This document shows positions 1 to 4,707 of a stretch of DNA of 6,093 bases, in pieces; within the stretch, counting starts at the first letter, position 1, and every line of letters starts with the position of its first letter. The position numbers were made by a program, and so were the translations under genes. The DNA comes from Hyphomicrobiales bacterium. Lineage in GTDB: Bacteria; Pseudomonadota; Alphaproteobacteria; Rhizobiales; Aestuariivirgaceae. Under the pieces are notes generated by a model. The model did no database searches. It had not been told where the DNA came from and saw only the letters and a program-made list of their open reading frames with translations. The stretch spans positions 1 through 6,093 of the forward strand of contig JAHFPK010000174.1 of assembly GCA_023266715.1 (NCBI GenBank), written 5' to 3'.

Positions 1-575
1 CCATTACGCTCACGAACGATAACCACAACTTGACGCTTGCCTGATTTGTTTTCATAGCGGCGACGGTCCTTGCGGTCGGCATGGTTATTTGCTGGCTTCA
101 CATATCCGCCGAAGTACCCGCCGTCGATCTCGGCCTCTTTGCCTTCGCCGCCAATGGTGCGGCCCCGAAGTTCTTCCGCCATGGCTTCCCGCATTTTGTG
201 GCAGAGAACAAAAGCCGTCTTGTAGGCAAGGCCAAGATCACGCGACATTGCCAGAGCGGCCTTGCCCTTGACCTCATTGCAGAAGATCGCAATTGCCGCG
301 AGGTAGGACCGGAGCGGCATCTTGTGAGAGGCAAACAGGGTGCCGGAGGTGATGGTGAAATCCTTCTGGCAGGCCTTGCAGCGAAACCGGAGCGCACCGT
401 TTGAGCGGCGGGCTTGATAGGCGTCCAAGCCGCCACAATGGGGGCAGACAGCCTGACCTTCGGTATTGGACCAACGGACCTTCCGGAACATGGTTTCAGC
501 TTCCAAATCAGACATGCGGAACACATGAGCGAGGCTCAGGGTCTTTGCATCTTTGCTGAGAAGAAAATGCTGCAC
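1..575 (-). CDS. IS1595-family (ISXO2-like) transposase, C-terminus beyond the window
   Basis: This reading frame is open from an in-frame stop upstream of position 600 to the left edge, giving 191 codons. It encodes the transposase that moves an IS1595-type insertion sequence. Seen from a GTG at 575: an N-terminal QHFLLS segment typical of the family start; a zinc ribbon with CPHC at residues 44-47 and CKAC at 66-69; the block FTITSGTLFASHKMPLR; the helical stretch AIAIFCNEVKGKAALAMSRDLG; and the start of the DDE nuclease domain at EIDGGYFGGYVKP, where D151 is the likely first catalytic aspartate. The family is usually about 300 residues, so roughly the last third, including the remaining acidic residues, lies outside. 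A second GTG at 587 is possible and has AGG at 597-599, but homologues normally begin next to QHFLL. No internal stop or frameshift is seen, so the visible part looks intact. Family assignment is by recognition of motifs. Confidence 0.9.
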   Translation of the reverse strand, partial: MQHFLLSKDAKTLSLAHVFRMSDLEAETMFRKVRWSNTEGQAVCPHCGGLDAYQARRSNGALRFRCKACQKDFTITSGTLFASHKMPLRSYLAAIAIFCNEVKGKAALAMSRDLGLAYKTAFVLCHKMREAMAEELRGRTIGGEGKEAEIDGGYFGGYVKPANNHADRKDRRRYENKSGKRQVVVIVRERN

Positions 576-590
576 TCTTGTTCCCACATT
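1..590 (-). mobile_element. IS1595-type insertion sequence, partial, outer end unresolved
   Basis: The transposase frame starting near 575 implies that one terminus of an insertion sequence lies between roughly 580 and 680. I could not identify the terminal inverted repeat because the other end is outside the window, so 590 is a nominal limit. The AT-rich 590-665 interval may be partly element end and partly the promoter of the DUF6471 gene that diverges from it. Confidence 0.5.
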
Positions 591-601
591 TGATAACCTA
601 G

Positions 602-656
602 TATCATATATGTGGACTTTAATGTTCTTGTTGTCAATACTAAATTATCGTATATG
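602..656. promoter_or_regulatory. Operator-like repeated motif in the divergent intergenic region
   Basis: TATCATATATG at 602-612 recurs as TATCGTATATG at 646-656 (10 of 11 identical, 44 bp apart, about four helical turns). The right copy continues as the imperfect palindrome TTATCGTATATGATAA (645-660), which covers the candidate -10 box of the plus-strand gene. TATCATATA (602-610) also pairs as an inverted repeat with TATATGATA (651-659), and TGATAAC occurs at 591-597 and 655-661. Spaced copies over a promoter are a common repressor layout. The likely binder would be the DUF6471 product just downstream or another regulator, but this is inference. Part of the left copy might instead belong to the IS end. 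Confidence 0.45.
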
Positions 657-658
657 AT
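631..658 (+). promoter_or_regulatory. Sigma-70-like promoter of the DUF6471 gene
   Basis: TTGTCA (631-636) and TATGAT (653-658) are separated by 16 bp. Each differs from the consensus hexamer at one base. Transcription would begin near 665, giving a leader of about 20 nt before the ATG at 686. GGAG at 677-680 is the ribosome binding site, 5 nt from the start. The -10 box lies inside the palindromic operator-like repeat, suggesting repression by occlusion. On the opposite strand TTGACA (637-632) overlaps the -35 box, but no convincing -10 follows it. Confidence 0.55.
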
Positions 659-685
659 AACTTAATTTCACGGATTGGAGCGAAA

Positions 686-925
686 ATGGTATTTCCAAAG
701 ACCGAAATTGAGTGGGCCGAACGTGCTGCAAAGCACCTGAAAGTCGAGCTTAAAAAGGCCGAACTGACCTATGATCAGTTGGCCGAAAAGATGAAAGAGC
801 ATGGGTTTTCTGAAACGAAAGCCAGCATTGCAAACAAGCTGGCTAGAGGCACGTTTGCAACCCCGTTCTACCTGGCTGCGCTGGTGGCAATTGGCTGCAA
901 GACTGTTAAGTTGGAGGATATTTAG
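686..925 (+). CDS. DUF6471 domain protein, putative small DNA-binding regulator
   Basis: A 79-residue protein covering the whole DUF6471 domain, a family of short all-helical proteins common in proteobacterial accessory regions. Seen: EWAERAAKHLKVELKKAELTYDQLAEKM at residues 9-36, then GFSETKASIANKLARGTF (40-57) and the closing LAALVAIGCKTVKLEDI. The TYDQLAEKM and SIANKLARG segments read like the two helices of a helix-turn-helix ("try, then check a set of restricted variants"), which is why a DNA-binding role is inferred. No experimental function for the family is known to me. The start is fixed by GGAG at 677-680, and a good promoter lies directly upstream. The next gene follows 17 nt after the stop, so the two are probably cotranscribed. 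Autoregulation through the palindromic repeats in the leader region is plausible but unproven. Confidence 0.85.
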   Translation: MVFPKTEIEWAERAAKHLKVELKKAELTYDQLAEKMKEHGFSETKASIANKLARGTFATPFYLAALVAIGCKTVKLEDI

Positions 926-942
926 GCGGGGAGCCTGCATCT

Positions 943-1716
943 ATGCGCTGGTATTACTGGCCTCTATTTGCCCTTATCATGGGATTTGCGCTTGGAGTAA
1001 ATATTGTCGAGGCGTTTGTTCAGCCGATAGAGCAAACCGAGCAAGCCAATCCCAATCAACCCACCAATAAGCCAGTCCCAAGCGTGACGGCGGACGAACG
1101 AATTGCCGATTACACTAGAACGCTGGATATTCTCACTGGGGTTCTTGCAGTAGCAACTATCGGTCTTTTGATCGCAGCTGCATATGGTATTTTTCAAACG
1201 TCTCGTGAAACAAAAATTGTTCAACGCGCCTATCTTGCTGTTGACCCGCTTGGGGTTGATCCATTCGGCCCTACTGATCCCGAGATAAGTAATAGTGGAC
1301 CAAGCGTGGCGAATATTGCTGTTAGAAATGTTGGCAATCTCCCCGCGAGAAATGTCTCGTGGTTTATCAATGTGAGGCTTGATAAAGATTGGAAGTCGAA
1401 AAGATTTCCTATCAACAATCGGAAGCGATATGGAGATAATGTTGTAGCTCCCGGCATAAGCATGGCGAGATCGCAAAATAAAAAATTTTCTCGTGAAGAA
1501 TACCGGGCGTTTAAGGCAAATATACTTCAACTCTATGTCTGGGGAGAGGTGCTTTACGATGATGGATTTGGGGTTCAACGGTTCACTAAATTCTGCCATC
1601 GGTACAATCTTCGGAGCATGAAAAACGTACCTGTAACTATTTCCCACCTTGAGCCTCTGCCACCCCTCCTTGCGGAAGGCGCTCGGTACCACCGCTATGG
1701 CAATGACGCAGATTAA
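943..1716 (+). CDS. Two-helix membrane-anchored protein of unknown function
   Basis: A 257-residue protein of a type often found in rhizobial genomes and left as hypothetical. Seen: a first hydrophobic helix at about residues 4-22; a polar, Gln/Asn/Pro-rich loop at 24-58; a second helix at about 62-84 (ILTGVLAVATIGLLIAAAYGIF); the positively charged QTSRETKIVQRAYLAV; and a beta-rich C-terminal domain. That domain carries VRNVGNLPARNVSW (127-140), resembling the N-x-G-x-x-P-A-x-x-V motif of these proteins, and WGEVLYDDGFGVQRFTKFC (200-218), matching their G-x-V-x-Y-x-D-x-F-G-x-x-R-x-T-x-F-C signature. Both termini are predicted on the same side of the membrane, with the globular domain probably cytoplasmic. 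GGGGAG at 927-932 lies upstream of the ATG. It follows the DUF6471 gene closely and likely shares its promoter. Base composition is visibly more AT-rich than at the right end of the window, consistent with transfer. Function unknown. Confidence 0.8.
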   Translation: MRWYYWPLFALIMGFALGVNIVEAFVQPIEQTEQANPNQPTNKPVPSVTADERIADYTRTLDILTGVLAVATIGLLIAAAYGIFQTSRETKIVQRAYLAVDPLGVDPFGPTDPEISNSGPSVANIAVRNVGNLPARNVSWFINVRLDKDWKSKRFPINNRKRYGDNVVAPGISMARSQNKKFSREEYRAFKANILQLYVWGEVLYDDGFGVQRFTKFCHRYNLRSMKNVPVTISHLEPLPPLLAEGARYHRYGNDAD

Positions 1717-1738
1717 TCCTGCGGCCCATGCCGCCCGC

Positions 1739-1782
1739 TTTCCCATTTCCCGCCTTCTTTATTAAGATGGGAAACGGTTTTT
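1739..1782 (+). terminator. Possible weak terminator after the membrane protein gene
   Basis: TTTCCCAT (1739-1746) and ATGGGAAA (1767-1774) form a perfect 8-bp stem, followed after CGG by five T (1778-1782). It starts 22 nt after the stop of the plus-strand gene and overlaps the end of the convergent DUF4326 frame. The 20-nt loop is long and the stem is not GC-rich, so this is a weak candidate. Confidence 0.3.
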
Positions 1783-1962
1783 AGGCCGCTTGTGGTGTTT
1801 GCGCCATAATACCGTATCTCTGCCGTTTTCTGCAATCGTGAATGGGTTGCCCCATTGAGTGCCGCGTCCGACATAGATGGTATTGCGCGGCATCTTCCAG
1901 CCCTTGGTGCGCTTTCGCTGAATCCGCGCTGGGAGTGGCTTGGGAGAAGATGGGGTGGTCAT
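1762..1962 (-). pseudogene. DUF4326 family protein, C-terminally truncated
   Basis: A 66-residue frame whose residues 11-41 (PARIQRKRTKGWKMP, then NTIYVGRGTQWGNPF) are a clear match to the N-terminal half of DUF4326. In intact members the domain continues for several tens of residues and ends with a Cys-Trp-Cys ... Cys-His-Ala segment. Here it stops after GRDTVLWRKHH and a short basic tail, and neither of the other two minus-strand frames carries the missing half between 1717 and 1850. It is therefore most likely a remnant cut near the junction with the convergent membrane-protein gene. The start ATG overlaps the stop of the preceding 67-aa gene (ATGA, 1959-1962), with GAGG at 1973-1976, so the two were translated in a coupled manner. 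The biochemical role of DUF4326 is not known to me. A naturally short variant cannot be excluded. Confidence 0.7.
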
Positions 1963-2162
1963 GGCTTTTTGACCTCGCGGATTTCAACGCGGCGAACATC
2001 CTCATATCGCTCACGAGCTATTTTTCTGGTTTTGAAAACCGCTGGCAGCATAACATTGCCGCCTGAGCCAACTCCGCCCCATCCGTAATCAGCATCAACC
2101 CAATCCAAACTTCCCATTGAGAAGCCACCCCAGGCTAGTGTCGTTTTGATTGTTTTCTTCAT
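1959..2162 (-). CDS. Small hypothetical protein (67 aa), phage-type
   Basis: A 67-residue protein that I do not recognise. It has a very strong ribosome binding site (AGGAAGAGGTGAAAG directly before the ATG, GAGG 6 nt from it) and an ATGA overlap with the following DUF4326 frame, both signs of a real gene. Seen: a lysine-rich start, a Gly/Trp/Asp-rich middle (residues about 11-35, with WGGFSMGSLDWVDADYGWGG), and a charged C-terminal stretch (FKTRKIARERYEDVRRVEIREVKK). The last part resembles the short beta-alpha module found in many small phage proteins, where a variable core is followed by F-x-T-R-x-x-A-R. No signal peptide or membrane helix is apparent. The region just upstream of its leader is occupied by the TnpB remnant in opposite orientation, so its original promoter may have been displaced. 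Confidence 0.65.
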   Translation of the reverse strand: MKKTIKTTLAWGGFSMGSLDWVDADYGWGGVGSGGNVMLPAVFKTRKIARERYEDVRRVEIREVKKP

Positions 2163-2204
2163 CTTTCACCTCTTCCTTAAATAATTCGCTGAATCTGCTA
2201 TGTT

Positions 2205-2645
2205 TTGACGGTGATCCTCACCTATAAATTTCGGATAAAAGACACCTCCAGTAAGCGCCACCTGGCCAAGATGGCAATTGGTGTCAATCAAGTCTGGAAT
2301 TATTGCGCTGCCACTCAACGAGAAGCGGAGCGCCGCTGGAAAGGCGGGGCGAAGTGCAGATGGCCGAGCCATTTTGAACTGACATACCTGACGGCTGGCT
2401 GTAGCTCTGAACTTGGCATTAATGCCAAAACGGTAGGGGAGGTGTGCCGTCAATTCACCAAATCGAGGAACCAATACAAGATTTGCCCTCGGTTCAGGGC
2501 AAGCTTTGGCAGCAAGGCGGCCTTGGGATGGATTCCATTTAGAACGGTTTCGCCTGCTGGCGCTTCGATAATTTACAAGGGTCATGGGGCCTCCATCAAA
2601 GTGAAGAACGGCGCGATTGCGCGCGCCGTCAGTCATCGCGGTTAG
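2205..2645 (+). pseudogene. tnpB: TnpB (IS200/IS605-type OrfB) remnant, N-terminal third only
   Basis: A 146-codon frame matching the N-terminal part of TnpB, the RNA-guided nuclease encoded by IS200/IS605-type elements. Seen: VILTYKFRIKD (3-13), GVNQVWNYC (26-34), SHFELTYLTAGCSSELGINAKTVGEVCRQF (55-84, written here as adjoining blocks), PRFRASFGSKAALGWIPF (95-112). After about residue 135 the family pattern is lost and a stop follows. Intact TnpB is about 370-400 residues, so the RuvC-like catalytic domain and the zinc ribbon are missing, and the guide RNA that normally overlaps the 3' end is missing too. It begins with TTG (2205) or GTG (2211) with no clear ribosome binding site; the nearby ATG at 2200 is out of frame. 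It is therefore almost surely nonfunctional. Its stop overlaps the stop of the convergent 80-aa gene, marking a rearrangement junction. Confidence 0.85.
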
Positions 2646-2884
2646 CGCTTGGCTTCGTGCTCACACTTGATTTCAACGCGGCGGTTAAAGCCGACGCCGC
2701 CTGAACCCTGGTCGGGACAGGACTGCGTTGCGGCATTAACCCAATTCCCGGTCGCCGGGAAACAGGCGCGAGCTTTGACCATCTGATCATGGCCGAAATG
2801 AACAAGGTCTGAGCGCTCGTAGCCGGCAAACGCACTGGTGCTAAAAAGAGCCAAAATGGCAAGGGTCATATAGGTAGTCTTCAT
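2642..2884 (-). CDS. Small exported protein (80 aa) with Sec signal peptide
   Basis: Residues 1-20 (MKTTYMTLAILALFSTSAFA) form a textbook Sec signal peptide with an A-F-A cleavage site before G21, so the mature product is about 60 residues and periplasmic or outside the cell. AGGAG at 2890-2894 supports the ATG. The mature part has cysteines in ARACFPATG, QSCPDQ and EIKCEH, an odd number, so at most one intramolecular disulfide. The end GGVGFNRRVEIKC recalls the N-R-R-V-E-I strand that closes OmpA-like peptidoglycan-binding domains, but the protein is far shorter than a whole such domain (about 100 residues). Homology is thus only suggested. The gene lies beyond a terminator and behind a small stem-loop, so it may be expressed separately from the HNH pair. 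Its stop overlaps that of the TnpB remnant, so its C-terminus might have been altered. Confidence 0.7.
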   Translation of the reverse strand: MKTTYMTLAILALFSTSAFAGYERSDLVHFGHDQMVKARACFPATGNWVNAATQSCPDQGSGGVGFNRRVEIKCEHEAKR

Positions 2885-2902
2885 TGCAGTCTCCTAGAGT
2901 TT

Positions 2903-2924
2903 GATGATGTATCCGCGCATCATC
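2903..2924 (-). repeat. Stem-loop 18 nt before the exported-protein gene
   Basis: GATGATG (2903-2909) and CATCATC (2918-2924) are perfect inverted repeats with an 8-nt loop. On the minus transcript the structure ends 18 nt before the ATG at 2884, just outside AGGAG. It is not followed by a T-run on either strand. It shares its position relative to the start with three other stem-loops in this cassette. Confidence 0.5.
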
Positions 2925-2929
2925 CTGTT

Positions 2930-2948
2930 AAAAACCCCGCGGCGGGAA
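2930..2948 (-). terminator. Rho-independent terminator of the HNH/125-aa pair
   Basis: Directly after the stop codon of the 125-aa gene the minus strand reads CCCG-CCG-CGGG-G followed by five T (2934-2930). The GC-rich stem is short but compact, and its position right behind a stop fits. On the plus strand it is followed by AATTTTAATT, so it might also slow convergent transcription. Confidence 0.45.
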
Positions 2949-2950
2949 TT

Positions 2951-3328
2951 TTAATTATGCAGTTTCCTCCACGTTTCCGGGCGCCAGCAAAGTCCGTCTT
3001 CCATGCGCACCCGTCCTGGCAAGGTGCATTCTTCGACAGTTTGATTCTTGACGATATCGGCGATCTCGGAATTCTCGCGCTTTCGGCGCGCATTGTCGAC
3101 CCATGTCTTGGCGAGCGCTTCTGAGATTTCCGAAGGCATCGGGTAATTCGTTTTTGTGAGAACAGTCACATTGGATTTAGCCTGCGCGCTATTTGTTGCC
3201 ATAGGCAAAGAGGGGTCGGCCCTCTCCTGAATTTTTCCAGCAGGGAAGCCTCCGGGCGTCGAAAAAAACAAAACAGCTCCTGCGGCAAAAGTGCAAAAAA
3301 CAATAGTTAATGTGATAATATTTTTCAT
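2951..3328 (-). CDS. Membrane-anchored or exported small protein (125 aa), unknown
   Basis: I do not recognise this protein. Residues 1-24 (start MKNIITLTIVFCTFAAGAVLFF) form one hydrophobic segment that can act as an N-terminal anchor or an uncleaved signal; the absence of a clear A-x-A site favours an anchor. The rest is polar. Residues about 65-95 are probably helical and charged (EISEALAKTWVDNARRKRENSEIADIVKN, given as one region), and the C-terminal part holds two cysteines in EECTLPGRVRMEDGLCWRP that could form a periplasmic disulfide. The ATG overlaps the stop of the HNH gene (ATGA, 3325-3328), with GGAAGG 5 nt upstream of the start, so translation is coupled. Pairing of an HNH nuclease gene with an envelope protein gene has no obvious functional logic and may simply reflect operon packing. 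AT-rich compared with the right end of the window. Confidence 0.65.
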   Translation of the reverse strand: MKNIITLTIVFCTFAAGAVLFFSTPGGFPAGKIQERADPSLPMATNSAQAKSNVTVLTKTNYPMPSEISEALAKTWVDNARRKRENSEIADIVKNQTVEECTLPGRVRMEDGLCWRPETWRKLHN

Positions 3329-3876
3329 GATAACCTTCCGTGATTTGGGTGAAATCCATACTCTCTCTCGGCTTGTTTTCGCGCGGCAATAGCCTCGGTT
3401 TTTTTGTTGAAATAACCGAGAAAAATTTCACGATCTTTGGCTTTGATACGCGAAAGCCATTTTTTCTCGCGTTTGGCCCAGCACACTCCGGTCACTCCAG
3501 AAGTGTTAGTCTTTGCTCTCCGTTGATTGCGGCAATTTTGTCTATGGGTGACATCGCGCATTTGGGAAAAGGTATTATCTGCCGTGCGGCCAAATTCGTG
3601 ATCAACTTCGTTTTTAGGCCACCTTCCCTTGCTCATTGCAAAAATAACGCGATGGGCCAAAAAATTTTCTCCCAAAATTGCCCCCACACAATAGCCAATC
3701 GAGTTGACGCATGCGAGCGCAGGCCTTCCAGCATACATGGTATTCCACCATTTCATTGAACGGTCAGATGGGAAAAACTCACGCGGTCGGGTACGCCATG
3801 TCAGCGTCCCGACAACAGGATCGCAAATCAATAGTTGATGAAGAATTTCAATTGGGATAGTTTTGTATTTAGCCAT
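3325..3876 (-). CDS. HNH endonuclease with AP2 DNA-binding domain (free-standing, phage type)
   Basis: A 183-residue protein of the HNH-AP2 type common in phages, usually regarded as homing or phage-associated nucleases that cut DNA at particular sites. Seen: an N-terminal GTLTWRTRPREFF region (23-35) ahead of a conserved W-N-x-x-x-A-G-x-P-A block (44-53); the HNH_3-like core with AHRVIFAM (74-81), VDHEFGRTADN (91-101), MRDVTHRQNCRNQ (106-118); then an AP2-like domain (about 124-175) with SGVTGVCW, KKWLSRI, IFLGYF and EAIAARKQAEREYG. Two positions differ from the common D-H-I-N-G ... N-L-R pattern: F95 replaces N, and Q105 replaces the N before the usual L-R. H75, D92, H93, N101 and N114 remain. 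Activity is therefore uncertain. GAGAGG precedes the ATG by 5 nt, and a long inverted repeat lies 19 nt upstream of the start. Its stop overlaps the start of the next gene. Confidence 0.88.
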   Translation of the reverse strand: MAKYKTIPIEILHQLLICDPVVGTLTWRTRPREFFPSDRSMKWWNTMYAGRPALACVNSIGYCVGAILGENFLAHRVIFAMSKGRWPKNEVDHEFGRTADNTFSQMRDVTHRQNCRNQRRAKTNTSGVTGVCWAKREKKWLSRIKAKDREIFLGYFNKKTEAIAARKQAEREYGFHPNHGRLS

Positions 3877-3895
3877 TTTGGCCTCTCATCAGGTC

Positions 3896-3961
3896 GTCTG
3901 GTCAGGGCGCGAGCGTGGTGAAAACACGTTTCGCTGCCCGAACTTTGTAGCATGACCAGAC
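3896..3961 (-). repeat. Extended stem-loop in the leader of the HNH gene
   Basis: GTCTGGTCA (3896-3904) and TGACCAGAC (3953-3961) are perfect 9-bp inverted repeats. Inside, GGGC (3905-3908) can pair with GCCC (3936-3939), AGCG (3912-3915) with CGCT (3932-3935), and GTG (3918-3920) with CAC (3925-3927), leaving an AAAA (TTTT on the minus strand) tip and one 13-nt unpaired bulge. The structure fills most of the 113-nt gap between the 126-aa gene and the HNH gene, and ends 19 nt before the ATG. No T-run follows on either strand, so it is not an ordinary intrinsic terminator. Confidence 0.6.
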
Positions 3962-3989
3962 AGAGAACTCCATCGAGATTTTCCTCTAG

Positions 3990-4370
3990 TTAAGCGGTTC
4001 GCTGTTTCTTTCCGAACGAGAGAAAACTGCCCTTGCGCCCAGGCTCGCCCCTCGCCGGCCGCTTGTCGGCAATCATGACCATCTCGTCTGGCAATGCAAT
4101 GGGGCCGGGATGATCGCCGTTCATCTGCAGCAGGAGTTCGTTCATCAGGTCCTTCCGCCGGATCAAAAAGTCCGCGCGCTCATCGCATTCCTGCATTGCG
4201 GCGACCAGAGCTGCAGCATTGCGCTCCTGGCGCGCGGTGCGCTGCTTGCCCAACATTTCGATCTCTGACTCAATGGCGGCGATGACCTTGCCGACGATGG
4301 CCTTCTGCTCTTCCTTGTTCTTTTCCTCGGTTTCAAAATGTTCGAGGATTTCCTTCGATTTGACGGGCAT
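3990..4370 (-). CDS. Charged, coiled-coil-like hypothetical protein (126 aa)
   Basis: I do not recognise this protein. I chose the ATG at 4370 because AAGGA lies 8 nt upstream and it sits 4 nt after the stop of the 83-aa gene; the frame stays open further upstream, but that part is only the shadow of that gene. Seen: a highly charged helical N-terminal two thirds (KEILEHFETEEKNKEEQ, then AIESEIEMLGKQRTARQERN, and ADFLIRRKDLMNELLLQ) with spacing that fits a coiled coil or helical bundle at about residues 5-85, followed by a Pro/Gly-containing linker (GDHPGPIALPDEM) and a strongly basic tail rich in K, R and G that may bind nucleic acid. No signal peptide or membrane helix. It follows the 83-aa gene within an operon. 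A phage structural or assembly role is conceivable but unsupported. Confidence 0.65.
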   Translation of the reverse strand: MPVKSKEILEHFETEEKNKEEQKAIVGKVIAAIESEIEMLGKQRTARQERNAAALVAAMQECDERADFLIRRKDLMNELLLQMNGDHPGPIALPDEMVMIADKRPARGEPGRKGSFLSFGKKQRTA

Positions 4371-4374
4371 GGGG

Positions 4375-4626
4375 TTATTCCTTCGGCTTGATGAATAGCG
4401 TTTCCATGGGTCTGGCGGACCACGATGCGGCGAGGATTTTTTCATAGGGCTTGGTCGCCTCGGCAAAGATGGCGCGCACAAGAGAATGGAGATCAACTTC
4501 AAAATGGGTGGCAGCGTAAGATTCCCTCGGCTTGTACTTCTTGAGAAAATCCTCCATCCGCAGATTGAGAACATGCTCATCGCGGCTGTCTTGCTGGTTC
4601 TTGAGGGCCTCAGTTGCGGTGATCAT
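4375..4626 (-). CDS. Small hypothetical protein (83 aa)
   Basis: I do not recognise this protein. The ribosome binding site AAGGAGAG four nt before the ATG is close to ideal and makes this a convincing gene. The product is soluble and mixed-charge, with likely helices at about residues 3-32 (TEALKNQQDSRDEHVLNLRM and EDFLKKY) and 45-68 (DLHSLVRAIFAEATKPYEKILAA); it has no cysteine, signal peptide or membrane helix. It is the first gene of a tight pair with the 126-aa gene, whose start is 4 nt after its stop. An inverted repeat lies 18 nt upstream of its start. The pair may act together, but no function can be read from the sequence. Confidence 0.65.
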   Translation of the reverse strand: MITATEALKNQQDSRDEHVLNLRMEDFLKKYKPRESYAATHFEVDLHSLVRAIFAEATKPYEKILAASWSARPMETLFIKPKE

Positions 4627-4644
4627 GCGTCTCTCCTTGCTTGA

Positions 4645-4686
4645 GAGAACTACCGCCCGATGGCCGAGCGGCAGTCCGTAGTTCTC
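4645..4686 (-). repeat. Stem-loop 18 nt before the 83-aa gene
   Basis: GAGAACTAC (4645-4653) and GTAGTTCTC (4678-4686) are perfect 9-bp inverted repeats with a 24-nt GC-rich loop that can form a small inner GCC/GGC hairpin. It sits between the stop of the 23-aa peptide gene (4708) and the Shine-Dalgarno AAGGAGAG of the next gene. No T-run follows on either strand. Confidence 0.55.
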
Positions 4687-4707
4687 CTAAGTGTATGCTA
4701 TTTGGGC

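Noticed and set aside
81..526. Frames of 107 aa (plus, 81-404) and 142 aa (minus, 98-526) within the first 530 bases
   Set aside because: They lie in other frames of the transposase gene and have the biased Ala/Arg/Pro composition of shadow translations. The true frame runs uninterrupted off the left edge and carries the zinc ribbon and DDE motifs.
964..1746. Antisense frame of 260 codons on the minus strand, opposite the two-helix membrane protein, with a signal-peptide-like start
   Set aside because: It is almost entirely opposite a plus-strand gene that has a promoter, a ribosome binding site and recognisable family motifs. The predicted protein shows no recognisable motif, and its hydrophobic start mainly mirrors the sequence around the end of the sense gene. 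The length is notable but best explained as a shadow.
2166..2636. Minus-strand frame of 156 codons opposite the TnpB remnant
   Set aside because: No motif and no ribosome binding site; the plus strand has unmistakable TnpB motifs.
3896..3961. tRNA or group I intron piece upstream of the HNH gene
   Set aside because: The GTTCGGGCA on the minus strand resembles a T-loop but is in the wrong place relative to the stems and the length is too short. No intron core elements are visible.
4371..4580. Extension of the 126-aa gene upstream to give 196 aa
   Set aside because: The extra N-terminal part is a basic Ser/Pro-rich translation overlapping the 83-aa gene in another frame, whereas the ATG at 4370 has its own ribosome binding site 4 nt after that gene's stop.
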